From Gyrodactylus bullatarudis (Eukaryota > Platyhelminthes > Monogenea > Gyrodactylidea > Gyrodactylidae): 64,000 nucleotides of DNA. The stretch lies in the NCBI GenBank assembly GCA_012064415.1, contig SSNU01000031.1:150467-214466 (forward strand). The letters are read 5' to 3'. The notes under the pieces are model-generated. The model did not search any database. It had not been told where the DNA came from and was given only the letters and a program-made list of their open reading frames with translations. Positions 13,367 to 26,036 of this stretch are shown piece by piece (the first letter of the stretch is position 1; each line of letters starts with the position of its first letter). A program made the translations under genes and the position numbers.

Positions 13367-14667
13367 TCAATTATTGTTATGTTCCCTCAAGACGGATTCA
13401 ACACTGAATGGAAGAAACTTGTCCCTCGTCTTTTCATGAGAATAAACATTTTCTTTGGTGTCATCGTAGCTATCAAAAGTTGCTGACATATCATCTTCTG
13501 ATTGGTTCGATAATTTACAATGTTTCCCATCAATATTCAAGGCCAATAAGGTTTCATTTAAATGTTTAACGAGACATTGTAAGTGAACAATGTAATTTTG
13601 AGCCATTGAGAGGGTTGCAATTTTTGACAATTTCTTGTTGCCACCATAACATTCAGTAAACGGCATCACGGACCTAAATCATTTGAGTAAATACATATAA
13701 CATTTCAATCAGAAGATATCATAAAACAACTAATTTCCCCATAGTATCGATAGTTTCATTCGAATACCAAGGTAACATAGTAAAAATTTCATTGAAAAAT
13801 TTAGGATTTTTCAAATGGAACACAAAGAATATTCAGAATCGATAGTGTAAATTTTGGATCAGAATACTTTTGGTGAAAATATCTAATCATTATATCATTC
13901 AATATCCTTTTGATAAAGGAAATGCTTGTATTTAAAACTTTCTAATAGGAATAAGCCTCTTGAAGTAAAATATAATCCAGTAAGAGAGAATTTTCATTGA
14001 AAAGTTTCTTCTTCGATCGACATTTTTATGTTTTAGAAAATGAACATTTCGTTTAATTGGCAAGATAATTTGATTTTTGAATGATGGGACATAAATCATG
14101 ATTAGTTTATGAGGAAGATTCATTGATTTTATTTTAAATATTTTCGTAATGTCATTTGATCATTATCCTCGTTTCGAAGATCATCACGTACGTAAATATA
14201 TATTATATTTCTAAACCAATAAAGATGATTTCTTTTACTATTTCATTGAAAAGATTTTCAAATAAAGTTTGTATTTTTTAATCGTCTTCTTAATCTCTCA
14301 ATGAGTATAGTTTTTACGAATTCCCGAAGTAGCGCTATTGGCATATGCTCGGTCGGACTTATATAGGACATTTCAAAACGGAAAATTACATAAAACGTGT
14401 AGTCTTTTCAAGACTTTTCCAAAGTAAAAAAAGAATCAGCTCTACAAATTTTGATTGGTAGAAATTTGCTCACCTCAGGTTTTCCATAGCTTGATTTAGG
14501 TCCTGCATTCTCTTACGTTCTCTTGTATTGATCTGCATACGCATTTCTTCCATTTCTTCTTCAGTGATTTGAATCAATTCAAGGTTGCTATCATCCTTTC
14601 CTAGACTCCTTTTCATCAACCGGCGTTTCCTAGCTAGTATTCTCTCTCGTGCTGATGCTGTTGACAT
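13367..14667 (-). CDS. Olig/Beta3-family bHLH transcription factor
   Basis: Two exons, 14474-14667 and 13367-13673, are separated by an 800-nt intron (donor GTGAGC, acceptor tttag) and encode 166 residues. The bHLH spans the junction. The basic region NTRERKRM keeps the Glu and Arg that read the E-box. Helix 1 ends with LRSVMPF and helix 2 begins KKLSKIATL, the signature of the Olig/Beta3/bHLHe22 group (Drosophila Oli). Members act as E-box regulators, usually in neural cells. The start at 14667 follows an in-frame stop 24 nt upstream. The loop TECYGGN replaces the usual AHGPSVR type, and the protein is shorter than most Oligs, with an acidic Ser-rich tail. A tttatt at about 13326 gives an AATAAA signal on this strand. 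Group is confident; exact orthology is not. Confidence 0.85.
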
Positions 14668-16320
14668 GGAAATTAACGTGTTGGTTTAAAATGTTTTTCC
14701 AACTTTCGCCAATATTTATACATGAGTCTCAATAATAGGATCACCTCACCCCCTTTCATTTTGTGTGTAATACAAGATAATGAAATAGAAGCATGTTTTT
14801 AAATATAAAAAAAGAAGCCTGAGGATACTTTTGAGCATATATAATAAAGAGGGTAGGGGAGTTTGATGAATCTGTTGCGTAATATCGGATGAGTTGATGT
14901 ATACCCATACATACCTTTCATGTATCTATTCTCATGACTATTTTCGCTTAACTTGCTCCAATAAAACAATAGAACAATGTGGCCAAGAAAATTTGTGACA
15001 AAAATTTACATTAGACGTAATTCTCTGTATCTCTGCTCAATAAGTAATAACAATGGTTGTTAAAAGAAACAGAAAACTGTTAACAGATGTTAAGCAAGCC
15101 TTTGATGAGCAATGAATTATGCCAAGTCTATAGCCATTCTATCGATATAGGGAAAATGTGAAAAGTTCGAAAAACTTTTGGACGCATGAAACGATACACC
15201 TCAGGGAATATAAAGATATCTTTTGATTAATGAAAAGAAATGATTTAAATGAATAAGTTTTTAAAATTTAATATCAACTATAGTTTTTATTCTCTAATAA
15301 TTTGATAGAAATTTTGATATTTGCTATGGTGAATTACGAAGGAAAATAAGTAAGTTTAAAAATGGCAATATGTTTTTACTACTGTCCTATGATCTTTTTG
15401 TTTCTACTAGTATTTTAAACTTGATGCTGTTGAGTTTAGTTACAGTGTTATATGTCCTCTGAAATCAAATATCTAACTTTAAAAAATAGTGTACTCCACA
15501 CATATTAATATTTTGCAAGCTAAAAATGTTTATAATGACTCCTTAAATTTTATAGCATCGATATTGATTTTTTATTTATATTTCAAATAGAGTCCATATG
15601 CATAAGTAAAAATAGACTTTGAAAGGATTATTAGATGAGAGGAAATGAAAAGAGATAAATTTTACTTGCCACTTTGTGTTTACGATCGTTGTCATAGGAT
15701 CTCTTCTCTCTACACATACATAATATAATATATCCATGTGTTATATACCATCAAAGTACACACGGATGTCAAATGTGTGGTTACAGAGGATATTAAAATA
15801 AAGTTTTCAATGCAACTTTTTTAAATATTTCCCTCCTTGGTCCTTCTTCTTCACTGAAGAATCTTCAGTCTGCATTGCAAGAGTAAAATTATTCTCGATA
15901 GCAAGAGATAGGAGTGGGGGGAATTGGATAAAATTTCTCCTTTAAAAACTATGGAATGGGCAAATTGAAGCTTGAGAAGACGATCATTCACTTGTTGTTC
16001 CCTGTCAAAAATAGAGGGGAGAAGAAAAAAGAAAAATTGATTGAAATGGAACAAGAGAGCGTAAGAAAAAAATGAAAATGAGAAGGACAGAAAATTCTAT
16101 TTTGAAAATGAACGCGAAGGGAAAAATTCCCAAAGTCGAATGCACATAAAAATCGAAATTTCGTTATACTCCGTGTATGCATATATTTCTATCTCGTTTT
16201 AAAATATTTCTATCCAAAGATTGCATATTGACGACGCAGGGGAATTATTTATTTCCTTTTTCAGAGAGAAAAAAAAATATTCTCAGCTTAATCTTCTTTT
16301 GCTTGTTCTATATAAAGCTA
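14668..16320. other. Upstream region of the bHLH gene, no gene seen
   Basis: AT-rich, with only short random open frames. The bHLH promoter should lie in the proximal part, but no convincing TATA box or initiator stands out. Confidence 0.5.
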
Positions 16321-16520
16321 TAGTTGACATGAAGATGAGAATTTACTGCCACTACAAAATACTCAAGAAACTTAAGAAAAAAATAATTCTTCGGTTTCCA
16401 TAATGAAATGAGACAAAAATTCAATCTGACCAAAATTAGGCCATATTTTTGAATTTCGAAAATGCACCAAATTTCCAATTTTCTACTTTTGAAAGTATTA
16501 TTTTAATCGGTTTGAGACAA
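16321..16520. repeat. Half copy of foldback MITE family A
   Basis: Starts with the family A terminus (gctatagttgacatgaagat) and continues through aattcaatctgaccaaaatt and gcaccaaatttcc. The partner arm is missing. Confidence 0.65.
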
Positions 16521-16984
16521 TTAAATTCCTATTTTGTACCTATTTTTAGGTAGTAGTTAGTAGTTCAATATCTTGCTCAGGCTTTGGTCCTGAATCCGAA
16601 GCTTCACAGGCTTCAAATAATACCTAACTTTGTTTAGTGTTCAATATCTTGAATATTGTATTTCTACGTTAGATGTGTGATTCTAGTAAAAAATTTGGCA
16701 AATTGGAAAATAATTTACATAAATTTCAGTTAGATTGCCATTTTGAATTGACTCATTGAACTTGGAAAATTAGGTAAAAGATAGGCATAACAGATTAAAC
16801 GTTAGATTGACCTATTGTATTTAACCATATATGTATGTATCCCAATTCTACCCCAGATATTAATAGTGATCACTGATCATATTCTCATTGTTTTTGTACC
16901 TCGAATATCAGCTATTATAATTCATCTGACACCTATTGTTTTTGACCATTTTACTCACCCTACCTATTGCTTTTTTATTTACCC

Positions 16985-17135
16985 CAATTTTTTAGCTAGT
17001 TGATATGAAGTTGAGAATTCACAATATTTTTCAATGAAATGAAACGAAAAAATTTTTAAATAATGGCCTAAATTAGGCGATGAAAATTTCAATTTTCCAT
17101 TTTTAAGCTTAAAAGATTTTCGATTTGGAAGATAA
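16985..17135. repeat. Half copy of foldback MITE family A
   Basis: Begins tagctagttgatatgaagtt and keeps the aaatgaaacg and ggcctaaattaggc blocks, in the same orientation as 16321-16520. From 17136 to 18082 I see nothing recognisable. Confidence 0.6.
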
Positions 17136-18082
17136 AATACTGTATTTTAGATCAAAATTAAATAGATGATTCAAATTAAAAACTCACCATTAATGAGGGA
17201 ACCATCTAAATTTTTCATTTTTTTAAATAACAAGCATTAACAAGTTACATATGGAAATATCTTATTCAGAAGACTTTTTACTGAAAAGTTGCATTGATCC
17301 AAGAGATTAAATTGCATTTTGAAATTTCCTTCATTTCCATTTTCTTTCATCATTCTCTCTTTTCAATGTTCAGTGACCTTACCATATTAAATTAAAACTT
17401 TTCAAGAGTTTTTTGCATTGCTTTCCTCAGATAAAGCAATACATTTCGTTAAAGTAGCTGCTTTGATTGAAACTTTCTTCAAGAATAGAACAAAACTTTT
17501 CGTAGATTTCCAACGTCTCTTATTTCTTTTGCATAGAGAATTGTTCAACTTGGAGAACATCACAAGAGAAAAACTAATTCATTCAGAATTATAAACCTTC
17601 TTTTGACATTAGTGAGGAAAATATCCACATGCTCTCTTGATGCTTTTAATGACTGATCACCATCTGTTTGTGTGTTTCCTCAAAAAAACAATTTCTGATG
17701 ATTCTCAGTTAATTGTTATTTCCAAAATATACTTGATTTCTCTCATGTGTTTTTATATCATCATACGTACGCGCGAATAAATGATACAACACATGTACAA
17801 TATAGGTAAAATGTCATCCTCACCTTTTTTTACACTAAATCTCCAATGTTTTTCACTGAGAAAACAATTTTCTTGTAATAATAACTCACGCATCAATGAG
17901 TTTCAAAGTCAGAAGAGGAGAGAATAATAAAAAGTTTTATCTGAGTACGGACTTGAATGTGAGATGTAGAGAATTATACCCTTCTTCTCCAATTCCAATG
18001 TTTTAAATAACTGCTGAATAGATGAAATTTTCAAAAATTACGAAAATCACTCATCGATAAAATTAATTTTCGAGTATCTGAA

Positions 18083-18290
18083 CCCTTTCGTTGTCGATGG
18101 ACATATATCTCCATTTTCCTATTTTTTTGAACCTTCACAACTCTACCAGTTTAATAGGTTTCTGGATCAATTAAAGTTTAAATTGAAGCACACAATGTGA
18201 ACTTGACCAAATAACTTGGTTTCTTCATAGCTAAATTTTGGTTTTTATAAAAATTTTGAAATAGTCTCGGCACCGAAAGGGTTAACATCA
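18083..18290. mobile_element. piggyBac-type MITE
   Basis: A roughly 200-bp element has ends CCCTTTCG and CGAAAGGG. The right end is followed by TTAA, the piggyBac target, and the left by the altered TGAA. Close to the left end is ggacatatatctcc, related to the palindrome near the ends of the piggyBac element at 23848-24800. Its right 65 bp are nearly identical to 39626-39690. It has no coding capacity. Sequence 18291-18980 is unremarkable. Confidence 0.6.
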
Positions 18291-18984
18291 TCTCACCAAA
18301 TTTCTCTCCAAGATATCTTTTTATACTTCTGTAAAACAGAATTATGAAAATTTTCAAATAAAAAACGTCTTTAATCTTATAAAAGATCTTTAATCTTAAC
18401 TTAAGATTCTTAAGGGATGGTGGGATGTCGCTAATTCTGTAAAGATTAATTCTTTCATAGCGATAAGCGATTTTATTAATTTTGAATAAATATAATATTA
18501 ATTTTGGAAAAATATGGCATTCATATAATTTCAAGGTAACCATATAACTTCTTTGATAGAAGACTGTTAATCGAAGAATTAGTGACTTGTTACATCCAAG
18601 TCCTGGCTAATTTTTGAAATTATTTAACGACCAAATTATTCAATAATTCCTTTTGTAAATAATTATAATCTTTTAGATTTTATCTTCACTTTGCATTTTA
18701 ACGAAAAATTTTGCTCCAAGCGTATTCATAATGAGAGATTATTATCGAATAAAATTCTTGAATGTTTGGATTTCCACTTGTTGTTTGCAAAAATTTCGTT
18801 CCATTTGTTTAATCCCCCCCTAGTTATTCCTTCATCCTCAAAGATTTTTTTCACTAGACAAATTGAAATGAAAAGATGCCTGATTATTAGTTTAATCTAG
18901 TTTAATTATATGTAAGTTCCAATTTTTTGTTTTCTTAGAAATATTGCCGAACTTCTTCAAATATATTAGATTCTGGTTTTGATG

Positions 18985-19414
18985 AAAAATTCATTGTGAG
19001 GATTGGAAGACAAGTGAATAATTAGTAATAAAGCTTTTATTTCACCGGTTCTCATCAGACTCTTACACCGGCTAGATATATATATACAAAATTATTAACA
19101 AAATTGAGATCCTCTGATAGGTTCAATCACTCCCCGGATTTAATAAAGAACATTTTTGTGATGTGCTGGGGGATAGGATGATATGTCTAGGGCGTCTTTC
19201 TTCTCTTTAGGAAATGATTTAACGTAGACTGTCCTTTGGATAATTTTCTCTTTTTACCCCGATTCGTAATAGCACTTTTAGCCTCGGTTTTTTTGGATTT
19301 ATTCAAAAAAATATTCTCTATCGAACGGATCTCTCTATTTTCAATAACTGTTAATAAGTGATTTATAGGCAATTTCTTGTGAATACTTCCTAATATTTTA
19401 TTTTTTTGAAACAA
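18985..19414 (-). mobile_element. Penelope-like element, family 1, 3' end
   Basis: Read on the minus strand: a 75-codon open frame (19414-19187) ending in a basic patch and GQSTLNHFLKRRKTP, about 100 nt of 3' UTR, then a conserved terminal segment (19072-18985) shared with 47590-47690 and 57630-57720. Assignment to Penelope-like elements is indirect. The related terminal segment at 42369-43379 is attached to a Penelope-type endonuclease remnant and to a similar C-terminus. No reverse transcriptase is present, so this is a 5'-truncated copy. Confidence 0.5.
19028..19073 (-). other. Hammerhead-like RNA motif in a Penelope-like end
   Basis: On the minus strand CTGATGAG (19058-19051) is followed seven nt later by GAAA (about 19043-19040) and an A/T-rich AAGCTTTATT hairpin, the order seen in hammerhead ribozymes of Penelope-like elements. 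Helix I is only about 3 bp and helix II is almost absent. A competing stem GCCGGT/ACCGGT encloses the core. Activity is uncertain. Confidence 0.3.
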
Positions 19415-19805
19415 TTGGATTGAGAATTTTTTTCCAAGAAAGATAATTCTTCATTCCTTACAAAGCAAAGTTGTGATTCTTTGTAATTTTGCATTTTTAC
19501 TGCTAGTAAGAGACTTTCTCAGCATACGAGAGAGATAATTATAGACAAGAAGTCATCAAATAAAAATAAATCAAATTTACTTTGATGTCTTTTGATTTAC
19601 TCCTCTAGTCAGCATAATAGAACTTATTTTGTTTTCTTAACAAACTCCTCCATTGTAGTAGAAGTATTTTATATTTTATCAAAAAGACATCTCATAAACA
19701 TAATAACGATGAATTTTGAAGAAAGATGAATTTACAGTTAGAACAAAAATCTAAAAGAAACACGAGCAAACAATAAATGTTACTATATAATGAGGGAAAG
19801 ACTTG

Positions 19806-19910
19806 ATGTATATGTTACCGTTAATCTTGTTACTCTTGATAGTCTTAAGACTAACGGAATGGTTTGTTAAACTTGTTACTCAGTAACAAGATTAACGGTA
19901 ACATATACAT
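19806..19910. repeat. 105-bp hairpin with perfect 29-bp arms
   Basis: The arms 19806-19834 and 19882-19910 are perfect reverse complements (the arm contains TGTTACCGTTAATCTTGTT). The right arm overlaps a second palindrome, CTTGTTACT-c-AGTAACAAG at 19872-19890. There is no coding capacity. A related piece (tttacggtaacatatata) lies near 62490-62510. This is probably a tiny MITE. Confidence 0.7.
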
Positions 19911-20523
19911 TATGATTTCAAATTTCGGTATCTCTGAAAGCCTTTCATAAAACTATTTTCTATTAAGTTTTTATATCTGATTACGAATCTACATTATTTT
20001 TAGTAAAGGAGTTATTTCTTGATTCAATTCGCTCAATATCTCAGCTTACAGACAGCCAATGTTTTTTAAATACCATATTTCGGATTAGAATAAAATTTTA
20101 CATTGGGGTTTTATAACTTTTTATATTTTATTATAGAAAAAACATCTTCAACTCCCCCCACTCGTGTAATCATTAAGTTTTGAGAGTATATCAACCAAAT
20201 ATCCGATCATAAATTTTAATAACTAACTGTTAGTTACTAACTATTACATATCTGCCCACTAAAATATTATTTATTGAGCATTTTTTATCTACAGTACTTT
20301 AATTATATCTGAGTATTAAAATAGTATCAAGTTTCATACTATATATTAGATCTTATATCCCATCAAAAGTTTGATCGAAATACAAATAAATACTGAACAA
20401 TGTTCATTGATTTTTACGAAATGCATGCAAAAAAGATCAACTTTATTTGAGAAAAATTAATCGATAGAACTATCTAAAAATCAATGTCCTCTTGAAGGAA
20501 GGTTTTTAAATTGATTAATATTA

Positions 20524-20562
20524 AAGCTAGTTGATATGAAAAAATTCACAATTATGGCATCT
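20524..20562. repeat. Solo terminus of foldback family A
   Basis: aaagctagttgatatgaaaa plus the following attcacaatt match the family A terminus; nothing else of the element remains. The surrounding 19911-21180 shows no other identifiable feature. Confidence 0.45.
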
Positions 20563-21180
20563 TAACTTGTTCTTAATGCAACCATCCTTGAACCAATTCT
20601 TCTTCAAGGAGAAATTTTCTCCTCCACTTAAGATTTAGGTTTCAAAACTATAATTAGAAGCTAAAAATAAATCGAGTAAAGAAGAAGGTAGTGACTATTG
20701 TTCCACAATTAAAGATTCCGAAACTGCATCTAAATTTTTTTAAGTTGCTCAAGTTTTTGTGCAATTCGCAAAAAACTGAAATAGCACAGTTTTCATAATC
20801 GAGACTTGAATAAACCAATTTTTCGACTTGATCCTTAGACATTTCAGAGTGAAATTTGATATCATTTGAAAGAGCGTAATATTTTCTATAAGATGCTTAT
20901 AAGATCAAACGTGCTTTCGAAAAGGATCATCCTTAAAATTGGTCTTAAAGTTGAAAAATTTAGCGAAAAATGCCATGCACTTTTTTGTTTTTACTCTTCT
21001 ACAGGCTATCTTATTTTGAAAAAATCTCAAATCTTAATTATAATTATGCCCGAAATAAATGTCTTCTTTGTGAACCAATTGGCATCACCTTCTTCTTTAA
21101 TATGACTCAGCTTAAAACCAATGTTTGCAGACATCTTACAGATAAAATAAATTCAGAATTAAGACTTAAATAAATCAGTA

Positions 21181-21435
21181 GTGCTCATACACCTTGATTT
21201 AATCTCACCTTTACTCACAAACTTAACTTATGAACAAGCTCGGAAAATTGAGAGAGTCCAAAGTAGATTTCTATTCTCACTTTACCCAGATTTGGATTCT
21301 AACAATGCTCTCATCTCGGCTTGTGATTTCAATCCAACATGTATGACTGCAATATTCTACTTATCAAATTTTGAATCGAAAATTGAATACACACAGTTTA
21401 ACACATTCCGATCTTCATTGGATATATTCAAGTGA
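21181..21435 (+). pseudogene. LINE open-frame C-terminal fragment
   Basis: The frame encodes ISPLLTN, then ARKIERVQSRFLFSLYPDLD, closely matching the C-terminal part of the LINE frame at 21914-23112 (ISPLLTN, ARNIERIQSRFLYALYPELE) but on the opposite strand. Both flanking parts are lost. It is a second, inverted remnant of the same LINE family about 700 bp away. Confidence 0.7.
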
Positions 21436-21913
21436 TTAAAATGAAAGACTTGAATCAAGTAATTTAAAATGCCTTTAACGAGTAAGACCTCAAAAAGGCA
21501 AAACTCTGCAAGTCAGTATTCAGATTTTACCGAATAACACGAGAATTCTTCTGTAAAGTTTTTAAGACGAACATATTTGAAATCAGCACTTAGTATCTTA
21601 CTTTTGAGGCTCAAAAGATGAGTTTACAATGGAATCAATTAACTTGCACTGAGCGTATCCCATATAATACGAGGAGCTGGTTTTAACTTGAAAATACAAT
21701 TTTTTTTGTTAGAAAAAAATTCCATATTGATAAAAAAGATAAATACAAATATATACAAAAGTGAAATAATTTGTACAATAATGAAATTTTTTTTAAAATC
21801 TGCATGTTGGGATAGTCATAAATAATATAAAAAATTCATATCTGAGAAAAGTAATGATTGGCGTTTTGATAAATCTGAAAAATTTTAACGAAATCAAACT
21901 GGTTTTTGCTATT

Positions 21914-23112
21914 AGTGAAGATCAGGATAGAGAAGAGACTTAGAGTAATCAATTTTTGATCTTATATGTTCTGTAATAGCTTTAATGGAATAAAGATTAT
22001 CACAATTAGACAAATCAAATTTTTCATAAAGAATATTATAGGAGGAAAGAAGAATATTATTTTGATAAGAAATGTTTCTTAAATTATAATTTTTTTCAAT
22101 TTTTATGGAGGTTTTTGTAAATTTTTTAATTATGAAGGCAAAGACGAATCCATAACGGATTTAGACTGGAAGCCGAGATACGAGCATTGTAAGACTCCAA
22201 CTCAGGGTAGAGTGCGTATAGAAATCTACTTTGGATTCTCTCGATATTTCGAGCTCGTTCATTAGTAAGGAGTGGAGAAATATAATTAAAGTGTGTGAGC
22301 ACTAATGATTTATAAGCCTTAATTCTCAGGATTACTGATTTTGAGAATTTAAGGATAGCAAAAATTGTAGAATTAGTTTTAGGCAGATTGAAGTATGGAT
22401 TTAATTTTAGTTTGTGATTTATACCGAAACCTAGATCAGAAGTAAAGGAGACAATTTCTCCAGGAAGTAGAAGCGATTCAAGGAGGGTTGCAGGGAGACC
22501 CAATGGGAGCATTATTTTGCTTTTATCTCTATTAATATAGAGCCCCATGGACTCAAGTGAATCTTTAAGTAGCGAGAAGTTGTGGTTGATTTTCATAATA
22601 TCAAGGGAATTTTTCACCTTGAAGACGAATTTTAAATCGTCTGCGAATTTGAAAAGGGCACCCTCAGTATCCTTCAAGAGCTGAATATCAGCGAAACAAA
22701 TATTAAAGAGAAGAGGACCGATAGTGGAACCTTGAGGAACACTAGAGTTAATGGGTTCAAGACTACTGGTGGTGTTAAATTCAACATATTGCAATCTATT
22801 ACATAAAAAAAACATATTTAAATTGATAATATGGGGGTCAATTTTATAATATATCAATTTTTGTTTAATAAAAGAAAATTTTAGCTTGTCGAAGGCCTTA
22901 GATATATCTAGAAAGTGGATAATAATAAAGTATTCAGATTTTAAAGGGGGGCAAGAATAATTCGTGAATTCGAGCATATTAGTAGATGTGTTCTTCCCTG
23001 GTAGGAACCCATGTTGAGAATTGTCGGGGAACGGCTTAGGTAAGCTAATAATCTCTAAAAAAAACGCAATAACCTTGGAATTATTTAAACCAAAAAAGAA
23101 GAGATTATTCAA
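21914..23112 (-). mobile_element. Non-LTR retrotransposon (jockey/CR1-type), truncated reverse transcriptase
   Basis: The open frame 23112-22126 (328 codons) covers the middle and end of a reverse transcriptase. It shows QHGFLPGKNT, motif A DISKAFDKL, motif B VPQGSTIGPLLFNI and motif C FADDLKF, where Phe replaces the common Tyr. The three catalytic aspartates are present. The frame breaks at 22126, but homologous coding sequence continues on the same strand to a stop near 21914, ending HIRSKIDYSKSLLYPDLH. The apurinic endonuclease and the fingers are missing, so it is 5' truncated, as is usual for LINE insertions. It has no neighbouring partner gene and is probably dead. Confidence 0.85.
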
Positions 23113-23847
23113 GTATCTTTTCCTATTTAGTTGGGATAGGGAATGGAATTATTTTTGATGAAGAAAAATATTAAGCATTATAAAGTACATACATCATCAG
23201 ATCTAAACAGTAGCATTGAGTAGGTTATATATTGAGTAGTTAGGAATTAAAATGTCTGTTATAAATAATGTGATAGTAACACTACAAGAACTACTTACTT
23301 ACTTAGATATCTATATCTCCACAAGGAGGATAGTACTTCGTATAATAATACTAACATAACATTAGGGAATAAGAGACATAACTGACAAATGAATTGAATG
23401 GCCTCTCGAAATACAATCCTAGAATCGAATAAAAGTATTATATTAACTCTATTATATATATTTGTATACCTTTAGCCAACATTCATATTGTTTTTATACG
23501 AGAAATTTATTGTCAAAAATTATTTTCTTGATTGAAAATTGATACAGTGTAAAAAGAGAATGTATGCTGAAGCAAGATATCAAATAATAATAGATCCAAA
23601 ATGATAGGCAATTCTCTCTTTTTTATTCTAGAGTTAGTTTAGACAAAATGAATTTTCTTTATTTGGCAAGTTTGGAAAGGAAAAGAATAGACTAGCATTG
23701 AATGTATTTTGTTTTTATTAATCTCATATATACTGTGTAGAAATTGAATTTTTTTTTATTTCGAAATTCCATACAAGTTATTTCATAGCAATAGTATAAG
23801 AGATACTCAAATTTTTGAAAAATATTATTTCGCAATAACCCTTTCCG

Positions 23848-24800
23848 TCCCTGTGGACATTTATGTCAAAACGGCACTTAAAGGTATAGATAGTGAAGCG
23901 ATATATGAAGAATCAAGAAAGGGAGATTTTTGGCAAGTTGTCCTAATTCCAGATACTGAAACTCTGATGAAGAATTAGAAGAGACTGAAGACCAAATTGA
24001 TTGTTTATGCTCGGCTCTTCCTTTATTCAACTCGTCTACAGGAAACAATCCAAACTGTACCGATTGTCCAAAACATGAAAGATACAAGATTACATACAAA
24101 AGTCAACATTAGCGTCTTTGCCTAAAAATTAGAATCATACTCTATGTTTTGATAATTATTTTACTAGTTTGAAATTGCAAAAACATTTATTATCGATGGG
24201 AATTCATTCAGTTGGTACAATTAGATCAAACCGTTTGGGTCTTATTGGAAAATCTCTATTACAAAATAAAGATCTCAAGAAAAAAGGCAGAGGCAGCTAC
24301 GATTTACTCTATTCGGAGTCTGAAAAACTTTACTTTCTAAGATGGTTTGACAACAAAGCTGTAACTTTAGTTGGTGCTGAGCCTATTTCGAATATTAAAC
24401 GCTGGTGCTCGAAGAGCAGTAAAAGAATAGATGTACCCAATCCCGATATCGTATCAGTTTATAACACGTCAATGAGTGGTGTTGATCTATTCGATCCTTT
24501 CATGTCTAGATACCAGTCGTCCATGAAGAAGAAGGATGTACCACTCGCTCAAGAAAAAGTCTTATGAAAAGTTATGAATCAATGCTTCAACTGTCCTGTG
24601 AGTCAGTTACTTCTATGAAACATCTCCCAGCCAGAGTTGAGAATCCCAATTCACGCAAAGACTGTTCATTGAACAGTGTTCAATCTACAAAATAAAGATA
24701 TCTATTGTATAACTTGTATATTTTTGTTGGTTTCATATAAAAATTAAACAGTTAAAAATTGTTACCCCCAAGTGCCATTTGGACATATATGTCCATTAAA
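23848..24800 (+). mobile_element. piggyBac element, internally deleted
   Basis: The left end reads taaCCCTTTCCGTCCC, followed by ggacatttatgtc; the right side carries the perfect palindrome GGACATATATGTCC (24780-24793). Between them is a disrupted transposase. An acidic N-terminal piece (SDEELEETEDQ, about 23955-24100, piggyBac-like) is followed, after stops, by FDNYFTSLKLQ (from about 24145), VGTIRSNRLG and GVDLFDPFMSRYQ. In the insect transposase the Asp of DNFFTS and that of the GVD..D motif are the second and third catalytic aspartates, so two of three are kept. The segment with the first catalytic Asp and the C-terminal Cys-rich domain are absent. The longest frame is 24169-24567. Confidence 0.75.
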
Positions 24801-25058
24801 ATATCTAGTGGAAGAAGTTGGAATTCAAAATATTCATTTTTCTAAATTTTACTAAAACAAAGTCTAAGGAACATGCAAAAAGAATTAGAAAGCTATCTTT
24901 ATTGGTTTTTGAATGGCATCGAAAGGGATAAAATTTTCCTTTTATCAGGCATTCACCAGTGAAAAATAATGATCTGACTACTTTAAAATGATTTTTTAAA
25001 TCCATGATGGATTAAATCTTCAATGGATATTAGAGGAAGTAGATTTAATTGCAATATA

Positions 25059-25131
25059 ACTAACCTTTATTCAAGGTCTCTTTCAAACGTTTCGGTACTT
25101 TAGGAGGACGAGGCTCTTGCCGTCTGATCAT
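25059..25131 (-). other. Possible small exon, unidentified
   Basis: On the minus strand an ATG at about 25131 opens a short Arg/Pro/Lys-rich peptide (MIRRQEPRPPKVPKRLKE) followed by a possible GTTAGT donor. It could be a first exon or chance. No matching downstream exon was found. The rest of 24801-26036 shows nothing recognisable. Confidence 0.15.
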
Positions 25132-26036
25132 TTTTATTTAAAAGTTGCGTTGCAAAATGGAGTCATGTCTTCTTTTGTATAAATTTACTAGAATACGCAT
25201 CAAACTTGATGAAATTTCCATGGGAAAACTTTTGAAATATGTCCATCCGTTAGTTTTACTCTTATCATAGCCTGAAGAGAGTTTGAGCATAGAATATGAA
25301 AAATTTGAACATTCAAAAAAAGCTATATGCTTAGATGTTATTCAATAATGAAAATTAATATATTAAAAAATTGTGATTATCTGGAATTAATCGATAAAGG
25401 TATATAATGTAAAGGTAATTTAGAGATATTCACATCTTGGAAAATTAATAAGTTTACATGGAAACGAGCTTTTAAAGACATTAAAGTGTGATAAAAGGAC
25501 TGAGAAACCAGATCCTCATTTGAGACTAAATCTTTTTTAGTTGGCGCTCTCTTGTTGAAGAGTGAGGTCGAGGGGGCAATCCTTCTGAGGGACAGGGGGG
25601 CATAATTTAAGTTTCTTATATATTGAGAGTAGTTGAAATCATTAATTTCAGGACGTTTTTTTTATGGTTTTTTGAAGAATGTAGGATGCTACAGTCATCT
25701 ATAACCTTAAAGATGAACATTGCATGTTCTTTTGTGTTGAGTTTTGAGTTATTATTCAGGCCTGCGTCATTAATTGAGATCATTATTGCTATTAAGAGTA
25801 TATTAGATATTTGTAGGTATATAAGAAAAGGTAATTTTATTCACTAAATGTACATTTCTTTATGGTTCATCAGTAGTGACACATAAATAATGATAAAAGT
25901 TAAGAATTCATTGAAAATAATATTTTACAAATTTTGAAAGAAGTATAGTAAAAGTTGAAAATTAGATTATATGTGAGCTGAAAAAACACCAAAACTCTCC
26001 AATAAATAGCAACAGTGGAGAGAAAGGTGAAAAAGC

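Noticed and set aside
15851..16182. Phe/Ser-rich minus-strand frames upstream of the bHLH gene
   Set aside because: Low-complexity A/G-rich plus strand read in reverse; no splice signals or family resemblance.
18178..18543. 121-codon minus-strand open frame
   Set aside because: It overlaps the piggyBac-type MITE end and the same reading occurs at 39600-39710 because the repeat is shared; composition is random AT-rich.
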